A DNA stretch of 64,000 nucleotides from a virus, in IMG/VR virus record IMGVR_UViG_3300009068_000029, positions 1-64,000 of that record; one strand, given 5' to 3'. Numbering within the stretch: position 1 is the first letter of the stretch; each line of letters starts with the position of its first letter. Made by a program: the position numbers and the translations under genes. The notes under the pieces are model-generated. The model saw only the letters and a program-made list of their open reading frames with translations, did no database searches and had not been told where the DNA came from. Positions 43,901-52,789 of the stretch are shown here, piece by piece.

Positions 43901-46900
43901 AAATATTACAGCATCTGCTTTACTTTTATTCTCTTTATTAGCTCTCCATACAGATAAGAAAATATTTCTAAACTCTGCAGGAGTAATCTTTTTGTCAAGC
44001 AAGTTATCAAAAGCATTTATTAAAGTATCATAATCTTTTGTGCCTTTACTAAATACTGTAGCCAATCGTTTTTTAATTTCTCCTTCGATAGCTGGAGCAA
44101 ATCCTAAAGGATTACTCTTTGCCCTCTCTACCATTCTTTCATATCCTGCAAGGTAAATATCATCTCTGTTAGACTTACCAGACTCATCTACTACTTCAGG
44201 AGTTTCAGCTGCTTGTAATGCTACTTCGTTAAATTCTTTTTGTCTTTCTTGATCTTCTTCACTTTCAGGTAAAACTTGAGTGCTTACAGATTGTTTTGAT
44301 CTAGCGTCTGCTCTTCTTTGAATAAGCGCCTCTCTTGAATCTTCTAGTTCTTCCTGTGTATACTTTGCAGCAGGGAACATTTGATTTACCAAATCTACAT
44401 TATAAGCGTAGTTAGTATTTTTTAAAGTTACCTTATCTAAAAAATCAACAAGGACTTTAGACCTAACCTCAGGAGTAGCTTCAGCTAAAGCAGACTGTGC
44501 TCTATCAAAACTATCGTTAAGATTCTCTTCAATAGTTTCATACAAATCCTGATTAACGTGGTCTTTGTTTGATTCCAAATACTCTTGTGCTTTAAGCATA
44601 GAGTAGAAGTCGCCCTCTTGTTCCATAGTATTAGCATCAAAAGTGCTAACCTTTTGTTCTATTTTATTTTGACCAAATTCATCTCTTTCATTGGTAAGAT
44701 CATACATCTGCTTTCCGTAAGCATCAAGTAATCTTTCTTTATGTTCAATCTGACCAGGAACCTCTTCTTCTCCCTTTAACTTAAGATAGTTTAAATCATT
44801 TCTAAGTGCAGTCATAGATGATACAAGATCTCCTGCACTGTCTATACCCATTACAGCTTCTATCTTCTCGTCATATACTTTCTTAATAATCTCATTCTTT
44901 TCAGAATTAGTTAAGTTAGCATAACGATCTATTCTCTTCTGAGTCTTTAAGATAGACTTGTCTATAGATGCAATTTCTTTATCAACGTCTTCTTGAGAAT
45001 ATTGTAAATCAGCATCTTGCAATACTCCTTTCTCGTAAAAAAACTTTTTGTCCTCGTCAGTAATCTCTCCCTTTTTGACAAACTGAGTATTAGCCCTAGT
45101 TAACCTTTGATACATAAGGGTCAACTCTATACGTTTGTCTTGTTCTTCTTTAGTAGCAGTCTCTCTAGGAGGTAACTCTGCTAGTTGCTGTTTGATCTCC
45201 TGTACTCTAGTTGTTTGTTCTTTAGATAGCTTATTTCCTATCTTGTACTTAGCTAAAGTGTTTTTTTCATCCTCAGATAAAGAGTCATAATCTATTTGAA
45301 GTAAATCATTCTTTCTAAGAAGGTTTGTAAATAAATTGTACTGTTCGTCTTTATCTAGGTTTAAAGTCTTTAGGTCTCTGATACTATCAAAGCCTACCAT
45401 TGACTTAAGTGTACCTTCTAAGTTACGAGCCTTAGCCATACCTTGAACAAAGTCTTGGTCTGTTATCTTTCCTTTGTCTTTTAAGTCACTAAGTTTAGCT
45501 ATGAATAGGTCAGCATTATTTGCTGCTTCCCAGTTAGCCATGTTATTTAAGTTCTGAGGTCTAGTGTAAGAGTAAGCTCCTGCACCTGTAGTACCAAAAC
45601 TATATATCAAACCTGCAGCAAACGACTCTACTAATGTATCAGTTAATGTTTTTGCAGTAACTTCTTCACGATCTCTCAAAGCATACTCTTCAGGCATCAA
45701 AGTATTCTGAACAATAGAGTTACCAATAAGAGAAAGTTCTTCTTCTAATGCTTCAACTGCATTTTGTTTAAGACCTAATTTAGCAAACTGGTAAGAGTTA
45801 TTTAAATACGCACCTAATCTTTGTCCAAAACCTAATTCTAAGTTCGCTGCTCTCATTGCAGAAGATGTTAAGGTAGTAGTCATAGGACGCATCTTTAATG
45901 CTCCTACGTCAGGAAATCCTACTGCTTCAGCTGTTGCCTCTACTATACCTCCTGCAAAACCTCTTTTTAAATAGTCACCCCCCCATCTTTTTTCTTGTTC
46001 TACAAAGTGGGGTATAGTGTTAGCTGCAACAGAAGCAAAAGTTGCAATTCTATCTGCTAGTTTAAGTTCTTTACCTAAGGCAGAAACTTTATTTAAAGCA
46101 TCGTAACCACGAGCTACTCCTGCTGCTGCGCTAGAAGCCCAACCTAATTCTGCTCCTGCTACTCCTTTTATTGCTCCACCTACTAAACCTCCTACAGCAA
46201 TAATAGGCATCATCTGTGCAACCATAGCTCCTCCTGCTTCAGGAATTGCTCCAAAATTAAATCCTTTAGATCCATCAGTTTTTGTATACATAAACTGATT
46301 AGACATTACAGGTTTATTTTCTTTATCGTAAGTAACTACTTCAGGCTTATAGAAAGCCTCACTAAATACTGCTTTATCAAAATTACTTCCCCCAAATAAA
46401 TCTTGTGTCCACTGTCCTGGAAGAGTGTCTCCAAATGCTTTAATTGTACTTCTACGTGCAGAACTACTTTCTCCAAATAAAGTTTTTTGAATGTCTGGAG
46501 CATATTTATCTACTTTGTAAACACCACTAAGTGAGTTTAATCTTTGATCTATTATGTTTAAAGAGTTTCTGTAGTACTTAATGTTATCTGCATTGTAGTC
46601 TACTGCATCTCTAGGTTTTAATAACTCTCCTTGAAGTTTTTGCATTATTGCACCCTTTAAAGAAGACAAAGATTCTTTTTCTAAATCATGTTTAAAGTTT
46701 GCACTTATTTGATTTTGAGTAGGATTAGCAAAAGCATTTCTTGCATCTTTTTGAAACTGTGCACTTTCTTCTCCCTCTCTATAAAGATAATGTCCTTTAG
46801 TAGCAAAAGCATCGTCAAGTCTAGGAGCAACAAATGCATCAAAGTCTTTAAATGAACCTGATGATCCATGTCTTGCTTTTTCTAAAGCTTGATTAAGTTC

Positions 46901-47524
46901 TAATGGACTCTGATACTTTTGTATTACTTGTTGTCCGTAAGATTTAAAATCAGCTTCTTTTAAAGCGTTGATACCTTCAACAAAAAGATCTCTAGGAAGT
47001 ACTGATCCTGATATAGAAGCTAAGTCAGGATTTGCTTGAGTTAAAAGTTTTTTCTTTTTTTCTACTTCAGTTTCTTTACCTAAGAAAAATCCTTTTGCAG
47101 TAGAGGCGAGACTCTCCCCAAGACCAGAGAAAGTCTCCATAGCATCAAACAAAAAAAGATTATCTTGTGCTTTCTCTCTAATGCTTTCTATCTCTCCGTA
47201 GATATTATTAATATCTTGTTTAGAGGTAGCATTTTCTATTCTATCAAATACAGAAGAAGCTGCCCTATCTGCAAATTGAGCATTAGGCATAGCTTGTCTG
47301 TATAAACTCTTAAGAGAGTTTAACTTTACATTTCTTTGTTCCTGTAGTAGTTTTTGATTTTCTAATCTGTCTGCCTCTAGTACATCTATTTCTGCTTTCT
47401 GTTGATAAGCATTCTGTACTTCCAAAGGTACGAGAGCATTAAATCTGCTTCTCATATCTCCAGGAGCTGCCCCCGCTAAAGGACGAGCATAAGGACCTAC
47501 ACTACCTTTAAATTTATCTGGCAT
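40934..47524 (-). CDS. Giant virion/cargo protein with membrane-active region, 2,196 aa
   Basis: First of the three giants, overlapping the 573-residue gene by one base (TAATG). Coiled coils fill much of residues 30-420 and 700-1,150. Residues about 425-475 are hydrophobic and Gly/Ala-rich (GGAMVAQMMPIIAVGGLVGG, then AAGVARGY), suited to crossing or perturbing a membrane. At about 1,230-1,241 is a run of 12 Thr, followed by PP and basic residues, likely a flexible linker. The C-terminus is Pro/Thr/Glu-rich. No enzyme motif was seen. By position it matches the cargo/ejection proteins of crAss-like virions; the exact role is inference. Confidence 0.65.
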   Translation of the reverse strand: MPDKFKGSVGPYARPLAGAAPGDMRSRFNALVPLEVQNAYQQKAEIDVLEADRLENQKLLQEQRNVKLNSLKSLYRQAMPNAQFADRAASSVFDRIENATSKQDINNIYGEIESIREKAQDNLFLFDAMETFSGLGESLASTAKGFFLGKETEVEKKKKLLTQANPDLASISGSVLPRDLFVEGINALKEADFKSYGQQVIQKYQSPLELNQALEKARHGSSGSFKDFDAFVAPRLDDAFATKGHYLYREGEESAQFQKDARNAFANPTQNQISANFKHDLEKESLSSLKGAIMQKLQGELLKPRDAVDYNADNIKYYRNSLNIIDQRLNSLSGVYKVDKYAPDIQKTLFGESSSARRSTIKAFGDTLPGQWTQDLFGGSNFDKAVFSEAFYKPEVVTYDKENKPVMSNQFMYTKTDGSKGFNFGAIPEAGGAMVAQMMPIIAVGGLVGGAIKGVAGAELGWASSAAAGVARGYDALNKVSALGKELKLADRIATFASVAANTIPHFVEQEKRWGGDYLKRGFAGGIVEATAEAVGFPDVGALKMRPMTTTLTSSAMRAANLELGFGQRLGAYLNNSYQFAKLGLKQNAVEALEEELSLIGNSIVQNTLMPEEYALRDREEVTAKTLTDTLVESFAAGLIYSFGTTGAGAYSYTRPQNLNNMANWEAANNADLFIAKLSDLKDKGKITDQDFVQGMAKARNLEGTLKSMVGFDSIRDLKTLNLDKDEQYNLFTNLLRKNDLLQIDYDSLSEDEKNTLAKYKIGNKLSKEQTTRVQEIKQQLAELPPRETATKEEQDKRIELTLMYQRLTRANTQFVKKGEITDEDKKFFYEKGVLQDADLQYSQEDVDKEIASIDKSILKTQKRIDRYANLTNSEKNEIIKKVYDEKIEAVMGIDSAGDLVSSMTALRNDLNYLKLKGEEEVPGQIEHKERLLDAYGKQMYDLTNERDEFGQNKIEQKVSTFDANTMEQEGDFYSMLKAQEYLESNKDHVNQDLYETIEENLNDSFDRAQSALAEATPEVRSKVLVDFLDKVTLKNTNYAYNVDLVNQMFPAAKYTQEELEDSREALIQRRADARSKQSVSTQVLPESEEDQERQKEFNEVALQAAETPEVVDESGKSNRDDIYLAGYERMVERAKSNPLGFAPAIEGEIKKRLATVFSKGTKDYDTLINAFDNLLDKKITPAEFRNIFLSVWRANKENKSKADAVIFLKFIADRYFANDMPADRVAQKTTTTTTTTTTTTIPPTGTKTVAKKNEPNPKQKGKVDRLNEVVTQEVQARKTQLEYLASPLRSAALEYTKNNTKNEDPAVKRNVSLIEQLTTTPNIKIRIMNRKLFLLYHIGQRSQDVNPREEFEKIVTHISENQMSLDSWNAMSEEDKEILMTPIDAIIGKNFYDSGMIKFFFTSTKVDVDPLKPNKLYPVGSGLFTNPEAIITAIDSEKSLITLEGLPMELNLSLVDSGSFKISDRVIAEYSKLGGSEQELRNKNAVTFERLLALKKAVSEADSLSDTFPYLDFDYDVSSGVMLPTPITTFERGSSTELENIKKARISEFKIIEDPREPVFGRNYAFEKGRVYFNNNGNPTLLTNNTVDPAEADALAELYFSEENPYFASPKEAESYLFNLINQVDRNNRLHFFVNEDYEPGNGQFPVVIVQSKKTPTGFQNSVLTKEEFANVLKNHYYKASLTLMKSGDSILRLKPEGPVTQSYAEYLKDTHNFPIKDGEVARPVNKVVYLSTEILEEKFPEIVGVEPKVETPKQVVDAPAVPAVPAQPIDAKADIDLISTPVSKIVEELSKLNTLNEKLNWLKNNKLLSPININGKEYNTIDYSDRVMVLMKIGKYNIPFYISTGQAGKKNVKAGNWYAVFGIGVEKGWINKGSEEQINNNYGFQVFEKLSKILNEGIGVIQSREDNGNGKLKDGIGFLSDSKQDLEAFNNSMNLPTKPAGKNTDTKDFYDHVNSTLSLLNNELKELAALEEPAKPSGPSALQTLSILLYPRALDAISRSAVPDASQLSGITRIGEEFYQMAVNTVLADPSKLSTVYYPKLIKNNNGGTGASVYFELTPYDSEDPGALGSPFYAARVQIAEREKPVTIILVKPNSPFGKNFGTPRFLAEIDLANPSEGKMSSTVPTDPVAPTQPAETPVVKKTRPVLTANTFEEPQAEVTSESPFLDSLQDEEELRAAAKEVKEACKGDLDDIA
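43802..43837 (-). repeat. Trinucleotide run encoding 12 threonines
   Basis: Twelve consecutive ACN codons (ACT, ACA and ACG mixed) inside the 2,196-residue giant. The codon mix makes it less slippery than a pure repeat; a pattern of alternating ACT-ACA/ACG remains. Followed by codons for IPPTGTK. Encodes a linker. Confidence 0.8.
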
Positions 47525-49245
47525 TACCTTGGCTCTGTGTCGGGTTTAACTCTTCTAATATCTTGTGCATTAAACAGAGACATTGCATCCATACTTCCTA
47601 ATTCTTCTAAGTCAAACTTATAACCGAATCCACCTGCATCTGTTATGTAATAGTCTTCAACTGCTACATCTTTCTTTGGAACTAAAGTATAACCTGAACC
47701 CATATTAGCATCTCTAGAATTTACTTCACTAATGTCTACAATATCACCATTTCTATCTTGAATATCATATAGTCCAGTAGCAATATTTCTTAAATTTTCT
47801 ATTGTCTTTCTATACTTAGAATCATCGCCAAAAGTGGCTTTAATTGTTTTAGTATCTTGAGGATTCCAAGTATTGCTAAGTACTGCACGAAGTAAAGCAT
47901 CTTTTACATTTACAGGTATATCTTGTCCATTAGCATCTTGACCCCTCGATAATAATTTCTTAAGAGCAACCATTAACTGTTGTTGTTTCTGTAAATCGTT
48001 AGTTCCAACACCTGATAAAAGATCATTTTTAAGAGTCAAGCCTGTAGGTTTACCTGAAACACTTTGAGTGTCTTTCATAAATCCACCATCTATTTCAAAA
48101 CTTCCAGGAGGCAAAGCAATCTTACCTTCTTTTGCTTTAGTGCTAAGTCCCATTCTATCAAGAGTAACTTCTTCTTGTATTCTTAAACTGGATTCATAAG
48201 CTTTTAATTTGTATTGATCATCATCTAGGTCTTTTTCTACCTGAGTATAAGCGTAGGCATTACTTGCATCAAATATAGTTTGATCTTGTAGATACCCTAT
48301 TACTTCATTATCTGGAATATCTGCTAAATTTCTAGAAACTCTTTCGGTTAAAATATTTTTTTGCATATACGCCCTACTTAAAAGACGATCTACTTCAAGA
48401 ATCCTAGGATCATCCATAGGTATATTCTTTTGCTTAGCCATTTCTTTTTTACCTTCTAAGTCTGCAATCTGTGCATTACTTAATTGTAAAGTTTCATTAA
48501 TGTGCCCTAAGTACTGAGTTTTAATCCCATCTTGATTAGAATTTAAATACTTGTATTGAGAATCCATTTGTAACTGCTCACTTTCAGCAGGTGTAAGCAT
48601 AGATAAGTAAGCATCTCTGATACGTCCTTGGTCTACACTACTTACTATGGTTTTTTGAATACGTCTTCCATCTGGAGTATACTCATATTCAGTTGTAATC
48701 ATAGGCTTAATCTTAGAAAAAGCTTCTCCCCACTTTTTACCTGTTCCCTCTTGATAAGGTTTATAACTTTGGTAACCTAGTTTACTTGCAACATCTCCAT
48801 TATTCTTCCATTCTGCAATATCTTTAAAAAAGAAATAGTCATTAGCAGGCCCCCTAAGTTTAGGATCAAGTTTTTTATACTCGTCCATCATAGTATTATA
48901 AGTCTTAGAAGACTCTACTGCAGTACGAAGAGTAGGATCGTTTTCTAAAGGTCTTCCTATGTTTAAAACAGAATCTACATTTCCTTTAACGGAAAAATCT
49001 AAACCTGCATTCTGGTTAATTGCTTTAACCATGTTAGACATGTTCTTATCAAAGTATTCTTTGTCTACATCTCTAACTAGGTTGTTTCTTATTTTACCAT
49101 AAGCATCTATACTCTGTTGTACTCTAGATCTACCTTCATCAAACATTTCCTGTTTTTTAACAGCAAGTTTAATTAAATCATCTGCAGGCAAAGATTCAAC
49201 GTAGTCTGGGTAAACAAATTTGGTATGTTGGGCTGAAATTGGCAT
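47524..49245 (-). CDS. Virion cargo/structural protein, 573 aa
   Basis: Helical, charged protein beginning MPISAQHTKFVYPDYVESLP, then repeated amphipathic helices (LIKLAVKKQEMFDEGRSR, NMVKAINQNAGL) and a Tyr-rich middle, with a more beta-like C-terminal half (residues about 370-560). It lies between the 802-residue protein and the first giant in the position of the cargo protein genes of crAss-like phages. That assignment comes from gene order; I see no signature motif. Overlaps the next gene by one base (TAATG) and follows the 802-residue gene by 3 bases. Confidence 0.55.
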   Translation of the reverse strand: MPISAQHTKFVYPDYVESLPADDLIKLAVKKQEMFDEGRSRVQQSIDAYGKIRNNLVRDVDKEYFDKNMSNMVKAINQNAGLDFSVKGNVDSVLNIGRPLENDPTLRTAVESSKTYNTMMDEYKKLDPKLRGPANDYFFFKDIAEWKNNGDVASKLGYQSYKPYQEGTGKKWGEAFSKIKPMITTEYEYTPDGRRIQKTIVSSVDQGRIRDAYLSMLTPAESEQLQMDSQYKYLNSNQDGIKTQYLGHINETLQLSNAQIADLEGKKEMAKQKNIPMDDPRILEVDRLLSRAYMQKNILTERVSRNLADIPDNEVIGYLQDQTIFDASNAYAYTQVEKDLDDDQYKLKAYESSLRIQEEVTLDRMGLSTKAKEGKIALPPGSFEIDGGFMKDTQSVSGKPTGLTLKNDLLSGVGTNDLQKQQQLMVALKKLLSRGQDANGQDIPVNVKDALLRAVLSNTWNPQDTKTIKATFGDDSKYRKTIENLRNIATGLYDIQDRNGDIVDISEVNSRDANMGSGYTLVPKKDVAVEDYYITDAGGFGYKFDLEELGSMDAMSLFNAQDIRRVKPDTEPR

Positions 49246-49248
49246 GGT

Positions 49249-51657
49249 TTAATATTTAGATTTTTTATACATTCCTTTTTTAGCAACCTTCTTTTCCTTG
49301 GATGTAGTACCGTCTACATAGTCATTGAATTGATTGAAGTAAAAAGGTAGTTGTCCATCGACTACATCCATCTGACCTTGAGACTTTGTATTAAAAGAAG
49401 GAACAAGGTTATTAATAAAAGCAGCTTTACGAGACTCACTTTGATCAAAGTAAGCTTTCTTGTTAATCAAGTTTGCAATTGCTGCTTGTTTTTCTGCAGA
49501 CTGAGCATCACTTGCTTGAGCCATTAAATTATTATGCACACTTTGAAAAGCATTCATGTTCATCTGCTTTGCTTGGAAATCCATTTGAGCATTCGCTTGA
49601 TCTGTATTAGCCCTACTTTGCATGTCATAGTTTTCTCCAGTTTCTGAAATTTTTTGCTTAGCATCTAGTCCTGCAATATAAACGTCTAAAGGATCTGCTC
49701 CTGCTCTCATTGCAGCTGTACCTGAATTATCTACGTTCTGCATCTGACTACGAGTATTGTAAGTTTGAGAACGAAGATACGGAGACGTTACTTCAGGAAT
49801 AGCATAAGCATATTTTTCTTGTGCTTGAGCAAGTCCCATAAATTCAGGAATAGCTTGATACAAAGGAAACTGCCCTGCAGTATATTGTCCTCTTGGAGGA
49901 GTGCCTGATTGATTGAATGTTATTTCTCCTGGATCTACTGGAGCATTTTCATACTGATAGTCCATACCATCTTCTCTACTTTTTAATCTTAACATTTCCC
50001 CAATAGTAGTATTTCCTATAATTCCATCAGCTTTTGATATAGGCTTTCCTTTATACATATCATCGTACACACCTTGAGGAGTAAGATCAACATCAGCTAA
50101 AATATCTTTAAATTCTGGATTGTCTTTTAAATCAGCCAAATCTAAATAAGATTGTTGGAAAGTAGTACCTTGCTCCGTGCTTAGGGGAGTCATACCTAGT
50201 TTCGTTGCTATCTGATTGTATATTTTATTCTTCATCCCTCCTGATGTTCTATCAAGATCTTCTGTTTTAATATCTAGATTAGGATCATTTTTAGCAGCTT
50301 CTTTAATTGTGTAAAATTGTTTTTGAGCATTCATAAAGTTATCCATGAATTGATCTTTAGTGATATTTTCATTAGGATTTCTTTGTTTGTATTTAGCATA
50401 CATTGCATCTTTAACTTTAGCAAACTCTGGACGATTAAAAGTGCTGCTTAATTCATCAAAGTTTGTATTGTAGTCTCTAAGAGTAGTTTTCTTATTAGCC
50501 GCAGTTACTTTCATAGGTCTATTGTTTTCTCCCATGACATAGTCTCCTACCTGAATAGAAGGATCTCCTTGTTTTTTAATGGTAACTCCTGCAGGAACTT
50601 TATACTTAACTCCTCCACCTTCCATCTGTAAAGTTTGTGCTTCTTGAACATTTCCCCCGTATTGCATTTCTGCAAGTATTTTATCTTGCACACTTTGAGG
50701 AAGTGCTCTGAAGCCTGCATTGTTTATGCTTGCTCCATTCTTTGCTTCCATCTCTCCGTTAGAATTTCCGTTAAGAGCCTGTTGATCATTAAACAAACTA
50801 TCAAGTATTTTCTGGTTACGTTGCATCATAATAGAAGCTGTGTCCTTATCTACTTGTTTAGCAAAAGGATTCTCTAGAGTCTTTTTGTAAGAAGTGATGT
50901 CGTAGTTCTTAGCCATTTGAGCAAAGGTTTTCTTAGAACCTTCTGGCTTTAGACTGTTAGAGTATACACGAGTTTCATTAGGAAGGTTTGTAGGTATCCC
51001 CCCATTAGCATGAGAGGGGCCTGTAGCCATCTCTGTTTCAAAGTTTGGAAGTTGGATAAATTCTCCACCTTCAATCTCTACATTATTGCCCCCATCAGAG
51101 GAATAACGTTTGTTTATTTGTCCACCCATTTTGACTTCGATTGTATTTTTTCTTCCTGTTCCCCCACTACTAGTACGACCATACATATGGTTGTAATCAT
51201 AAATAGGTTTAGATTCTCGTTGTTGTATTGATTCGTTATAATTACGTTGATTTTTTAAATCTTGATTGTATGCAAGACTTGCATCTACGCCTAAAAGTCC
51301 TATTGTAGGCCAATAATTTGGTTCAGTATCTTTTTTATTTTCAGGCTTTGTTTGACCTTCATTTGCTTTAGTACCTGTATTACTATAAAGAAAGTTCAAC
51401 GTCTTAGAAGCATCGTTAAATGTTCCAGGCTCATAAGTAGTTCCTTCTGAAGTAATTGTACCTTCAGGCATTAAAGAACTTCTGTAACTTCCTTTAGGAG
51501 CAAAGGGTTTACCTAGTGTATTAGGATTAGGTTGAGCAAACTCTTTTTGCATTACTGCATTCAAGTCTTCTACAGTAGGTATACTAATGCCTTCTTCATT
51601 AGGAGTATCATTTGATCCCCCAGTGCCAAATTTTTTGTAAAGCGAGTATCGTAACAT
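49249..51657 (-). CDS. Virion-associated protein of crAss-like type, 802 aa
   Basis: Key region about 172-240: NNVEIEGGEFIQLPN, then MATGPSHANGGIPTNLP and ETRVYSNSLKPEG, then KTFAQMAKNYDITSYKKTLE. I recall this ExEGGE..-GPSHxxGGI-G/TRVFS set from unassigned structural proteins of Bacteroidota phages. Residues 1-150 are Pro/Ser/Thr-rich and probably flexible; the rest is helical, with an Ala/Gln-rich segment (about 690-760) and a basic tail (KKVAKKGMYKKSKY). First gene after the promoter at 51,721. Role unclear; it may help package or eject the cargo that follows. Confidence 0.6.
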   Translation of the reverse strand: MLRYSLYKKFGTGGSNDTPNEEGISIPTVEDLNAVMQKEFAQPNPNTLGKPFAPKGSYRSSLMPEGTITSEGTTYEPGTFNDASKTLNFLYSNTGTKANEGQTKPENKKDTEPNYWPTIGLLGVDASLAYNQDLKNQRNYNESIQQRESKPIYDYNHMYGRTSSGGTGRKNTIEVKMGGQINKRYSSDGGNNVEIEGGEFIQLPNFETEMATGPSHANGGIPTNLPNETRVYSNSLKPEGSKKTFAQMAKNYDITSYKKTLENPFAKQVDKDTASIMMQRNQKILDSLFNDQQALNGNSNGEMEAKNGASINNAGFRALPQSVQDKILAEMQYGGNVQEAQTLQMEGGGVKYKVPAGVTIKKQGDPSIQVGDYVMGENNRPMKVTAANKKTTLRDYNTNFDELSSTFNRPEFAKVKDAMYAKYKQRNPNENITKDQFMDNFMNAQKQFYTIKEAAKNDPNLDIKTEDLDRTSGGMKNKIYNQIATKLGMTPLSTEQGTTFQQSYLDLADLKDNPEFKDILADVDLTPQGVYDDMYKGKPISKADGIIGNTTIGEMLRLKSREDGMDYQYENAPVDPGEITFNQSGTPPRGQYTAGQFPLYQAIPEFMGLAQAQEKYAYAIPEVTSPYLRSQTYNTRSQMQNVDNSGTAAMRAGADPLDVYIAGLDAKQKISETGENYDMQSRANTDQANAQMDFQAKQMNMNAFQSVHNNLMAQASDAQSAEKQAAIANLINKKAYFDQSESRKAAFINNLVPSFNTKSQGQMDVVDGQLPFYFNQFNDYVDGTTSKEKKVAKKGMYKKSKY

Positions 51658-51720
51658 GTTTTAATTATTTATGTTATTAACATAGAAAGTTAATAACTGC
51701 TTGAGTTTAAGCTAGTTATA

Positions 51721-51750
51721 CAAATATACAAGATTAAGATAAAAAAGCAA
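51721..51750 (-). promoter_or_regulatory. Bacteroidota-type promoter for the cargo/giant unit
   Basis: On the minus strand TTG (51,748-51,750), 19 bases, then TATATTTG (51,721-51,728): a full consensus match. It lies 64 bases before the ATG of the 802-residue gene. Its -33 element overlaps the T tract of the terminator just upstream, so one transcript stops where the next starts. Confidence 0.8.
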
Positions 51751-51769
51751 GGGTTGATTTCTCAACCCT
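51741..51769 (-). terminator. Terminator ending the tail/basic-protein unit
   Basis: Minus-strand hairpin AGGGTTGA / TCAACCCT with a GAAA loop, followed by TGCTTTTTT. The stop codon of the 50-residue basic protein lies within the stem. It overlaps the next promoter's -33 box. Confidence 0.8.
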
Positions 51770-51914
51770 GACCTCTACTTTTCTTGAGATAATTTTTGCT
51801 AGACTTTGACTTAGATGCCTTAGTCTTTGCTACAACTCCCTTTCTTTTTACTTTAGGTTTAACTGTAAACTTTGAAGATGAAGATGTATTTGATTTAGAT
51901 GCTTTAGCTGCCAT
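51762..51914 (-). CDS. Tiny Lys/Ser-rich basic protein, 50 aa
   Basis: Reads MAAKASKSNTSSSSKFTVK, then KPKVKRKGVVAKTKASKSKS, ending in KNYLKKSRGQG. It is about one third Lys/Arg and one third Ser/Ala, resembling an unstructured nucleic-acid-binding or histone-tail-like peptide. It is preceded by a leader with AACTAAAA repeats and its TGA stop lies inside the terminator hairpin, both supporting a real gene. Last of four consecutive basic proteins. It may bind packaged DNA; not proven. Confidence 0.6.
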   Translation of the reverse strand: MAAKASKSNTSSSSKFTVKPKVKRKGVVAKTKASKSKSSKNYLKKSRGQG

Positions 51915-51939
51915 ATATTTAGTTTTAGTTTATTTTAGT

Positions 51940-52512
51940 TTAGCATTTCCAACGTCTACGTGCTTGACGTATTCTGCTGTTAGGATCATTCTGTGTAGCC
52001 TGTGAAGATCCACGTAGTTGTCCTAATGAACGAGCACAGTAAGATTTTCTACGATTAGCTGCTTTGCTACCTGCTTTAACCTTACCTGTTACTGCTGTAC
52101 TTAATTTAGATCCAGGGTTTGCTCTACGATAAGCCATAACTCCTTTTTGAGTCATGCCTGCTCCTGACTTAGTAGGACGATAGTTTGCTCCTGGACCTTT
52201 AGTAGTCTTAGCAATAGTTCCTCCTTTAGCCATATAAGCTGATTTAAGTCTTCCTCCTGCCATAAATTTGTATCCATACTTAGAAGCATCTTGTCTAGCT
52301 TCAGATACATTTCCTTTATTAGCTGCTACAAATCTTGCCTTAGCAACACTAGTAGGCATCTTACCGCCATCAGCCATTTCACGTTTAATCTTACGTTCTT
52401 GCTTAAGCATTTCTGGAGTAGGCTTCTTTCCAGAACCTCTCTTAGCACGGATGTTATCCCACAAACCTCGTTGTGAATAAGATCCATCTTTACGTTTTAT
52501 CATCTGTTTCAT
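51940..52512 (-). CDS. Basic virion-type protein with GAGMT/CARS motifs, 190 aa
   Basis: Very basic. Residues about 117-165 read GAGMTQKGVMAYRRANPGSK, then LSTAVTGKVKAGSKAANRRK, then SYCARSLGQL, a block I recall from the C-termini of small basic proteins in many phages with no role assigned. Earlier are three GG elements (MADGGKM, MAGGRLK, MAKGGT). Ends RIRQARRRWKC. The charge suggests DNA or RNA binding inside the virion. Start overlaps the upstream gene by 4 bases. Confidence 0.65.
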   Translation of the reverse strand: MKQMIKRKDGSYSQRGLWDNIRAKRGSGKKPTPEMLKQERKIKREMADGGKMPTSVAKARFVAANKGNVSEARQDASKYGYKFMAGGRLKSAYMAKGGTIAKTTKGPGANYRPTKSGAGMTQKGVMAYRRANPGSKLSTAVTGKVKAGSKAANRRKSYCARSLGQLRGSSQATQNDPNSRIRQARRRWKC

Positions 52513-52787
52513 TTTTTTACTTTTGATTTAGCTAAGAAAGAAGCTAAGTCATACTTTACTTTTTCTCTATTGAATTGCTTTGAAAGTTGATTAGCTAATT
52601 GCTTTCTATTCTTTTTATCTTTTACTCTACGTAGAATACTTGCTACTCCATTAACCATCTGTTTATCGTCAGAGGCTTTACCTCCTTTAGCAAATTTCTT
52701 AGAATTCTTATATGCACCCTTAAGTCTTGAACCTGAGGGTGCATTAGAATTTGCAATTATAGAACCATTAACTCCTGGGACAAACAT
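52509..52787 (-). CDS. Basic protein, 92 aa
   Basis: Begins MFVPGVNGSIIANSNAPSG, then a Lys-rich part containing FAKGGKA, then a helical basic C-terminus (ILRRVKDKKNRKQLANQLSK and KVKYDLASFLAKSKVKK). Shares the AKGG element with its neighbours. Overlaps the downstream gene by 4 bases, 2 bases from the upstream one. Likely virion or DNA-associated by charge and place; no family recognised. Confidence 0.6.
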   Translation of the reverse strand: MFVPGVNGSIIANSNAPSGSRLKGAYKNSKKFAKGGKASDDKQMVNGVASILRRVKDKKNRKQLANQLSKQFNREKVKYDLASFLAKSKVKK

Positions 52788-52789
52788 AC

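Noticed and set aside
51796-52005. Plus-strand frame over the small basic genes
   Set aside because: Antisense to the 50- and 190-residue genes; acidic/hydrophobic because it reads Lys codons backwards.
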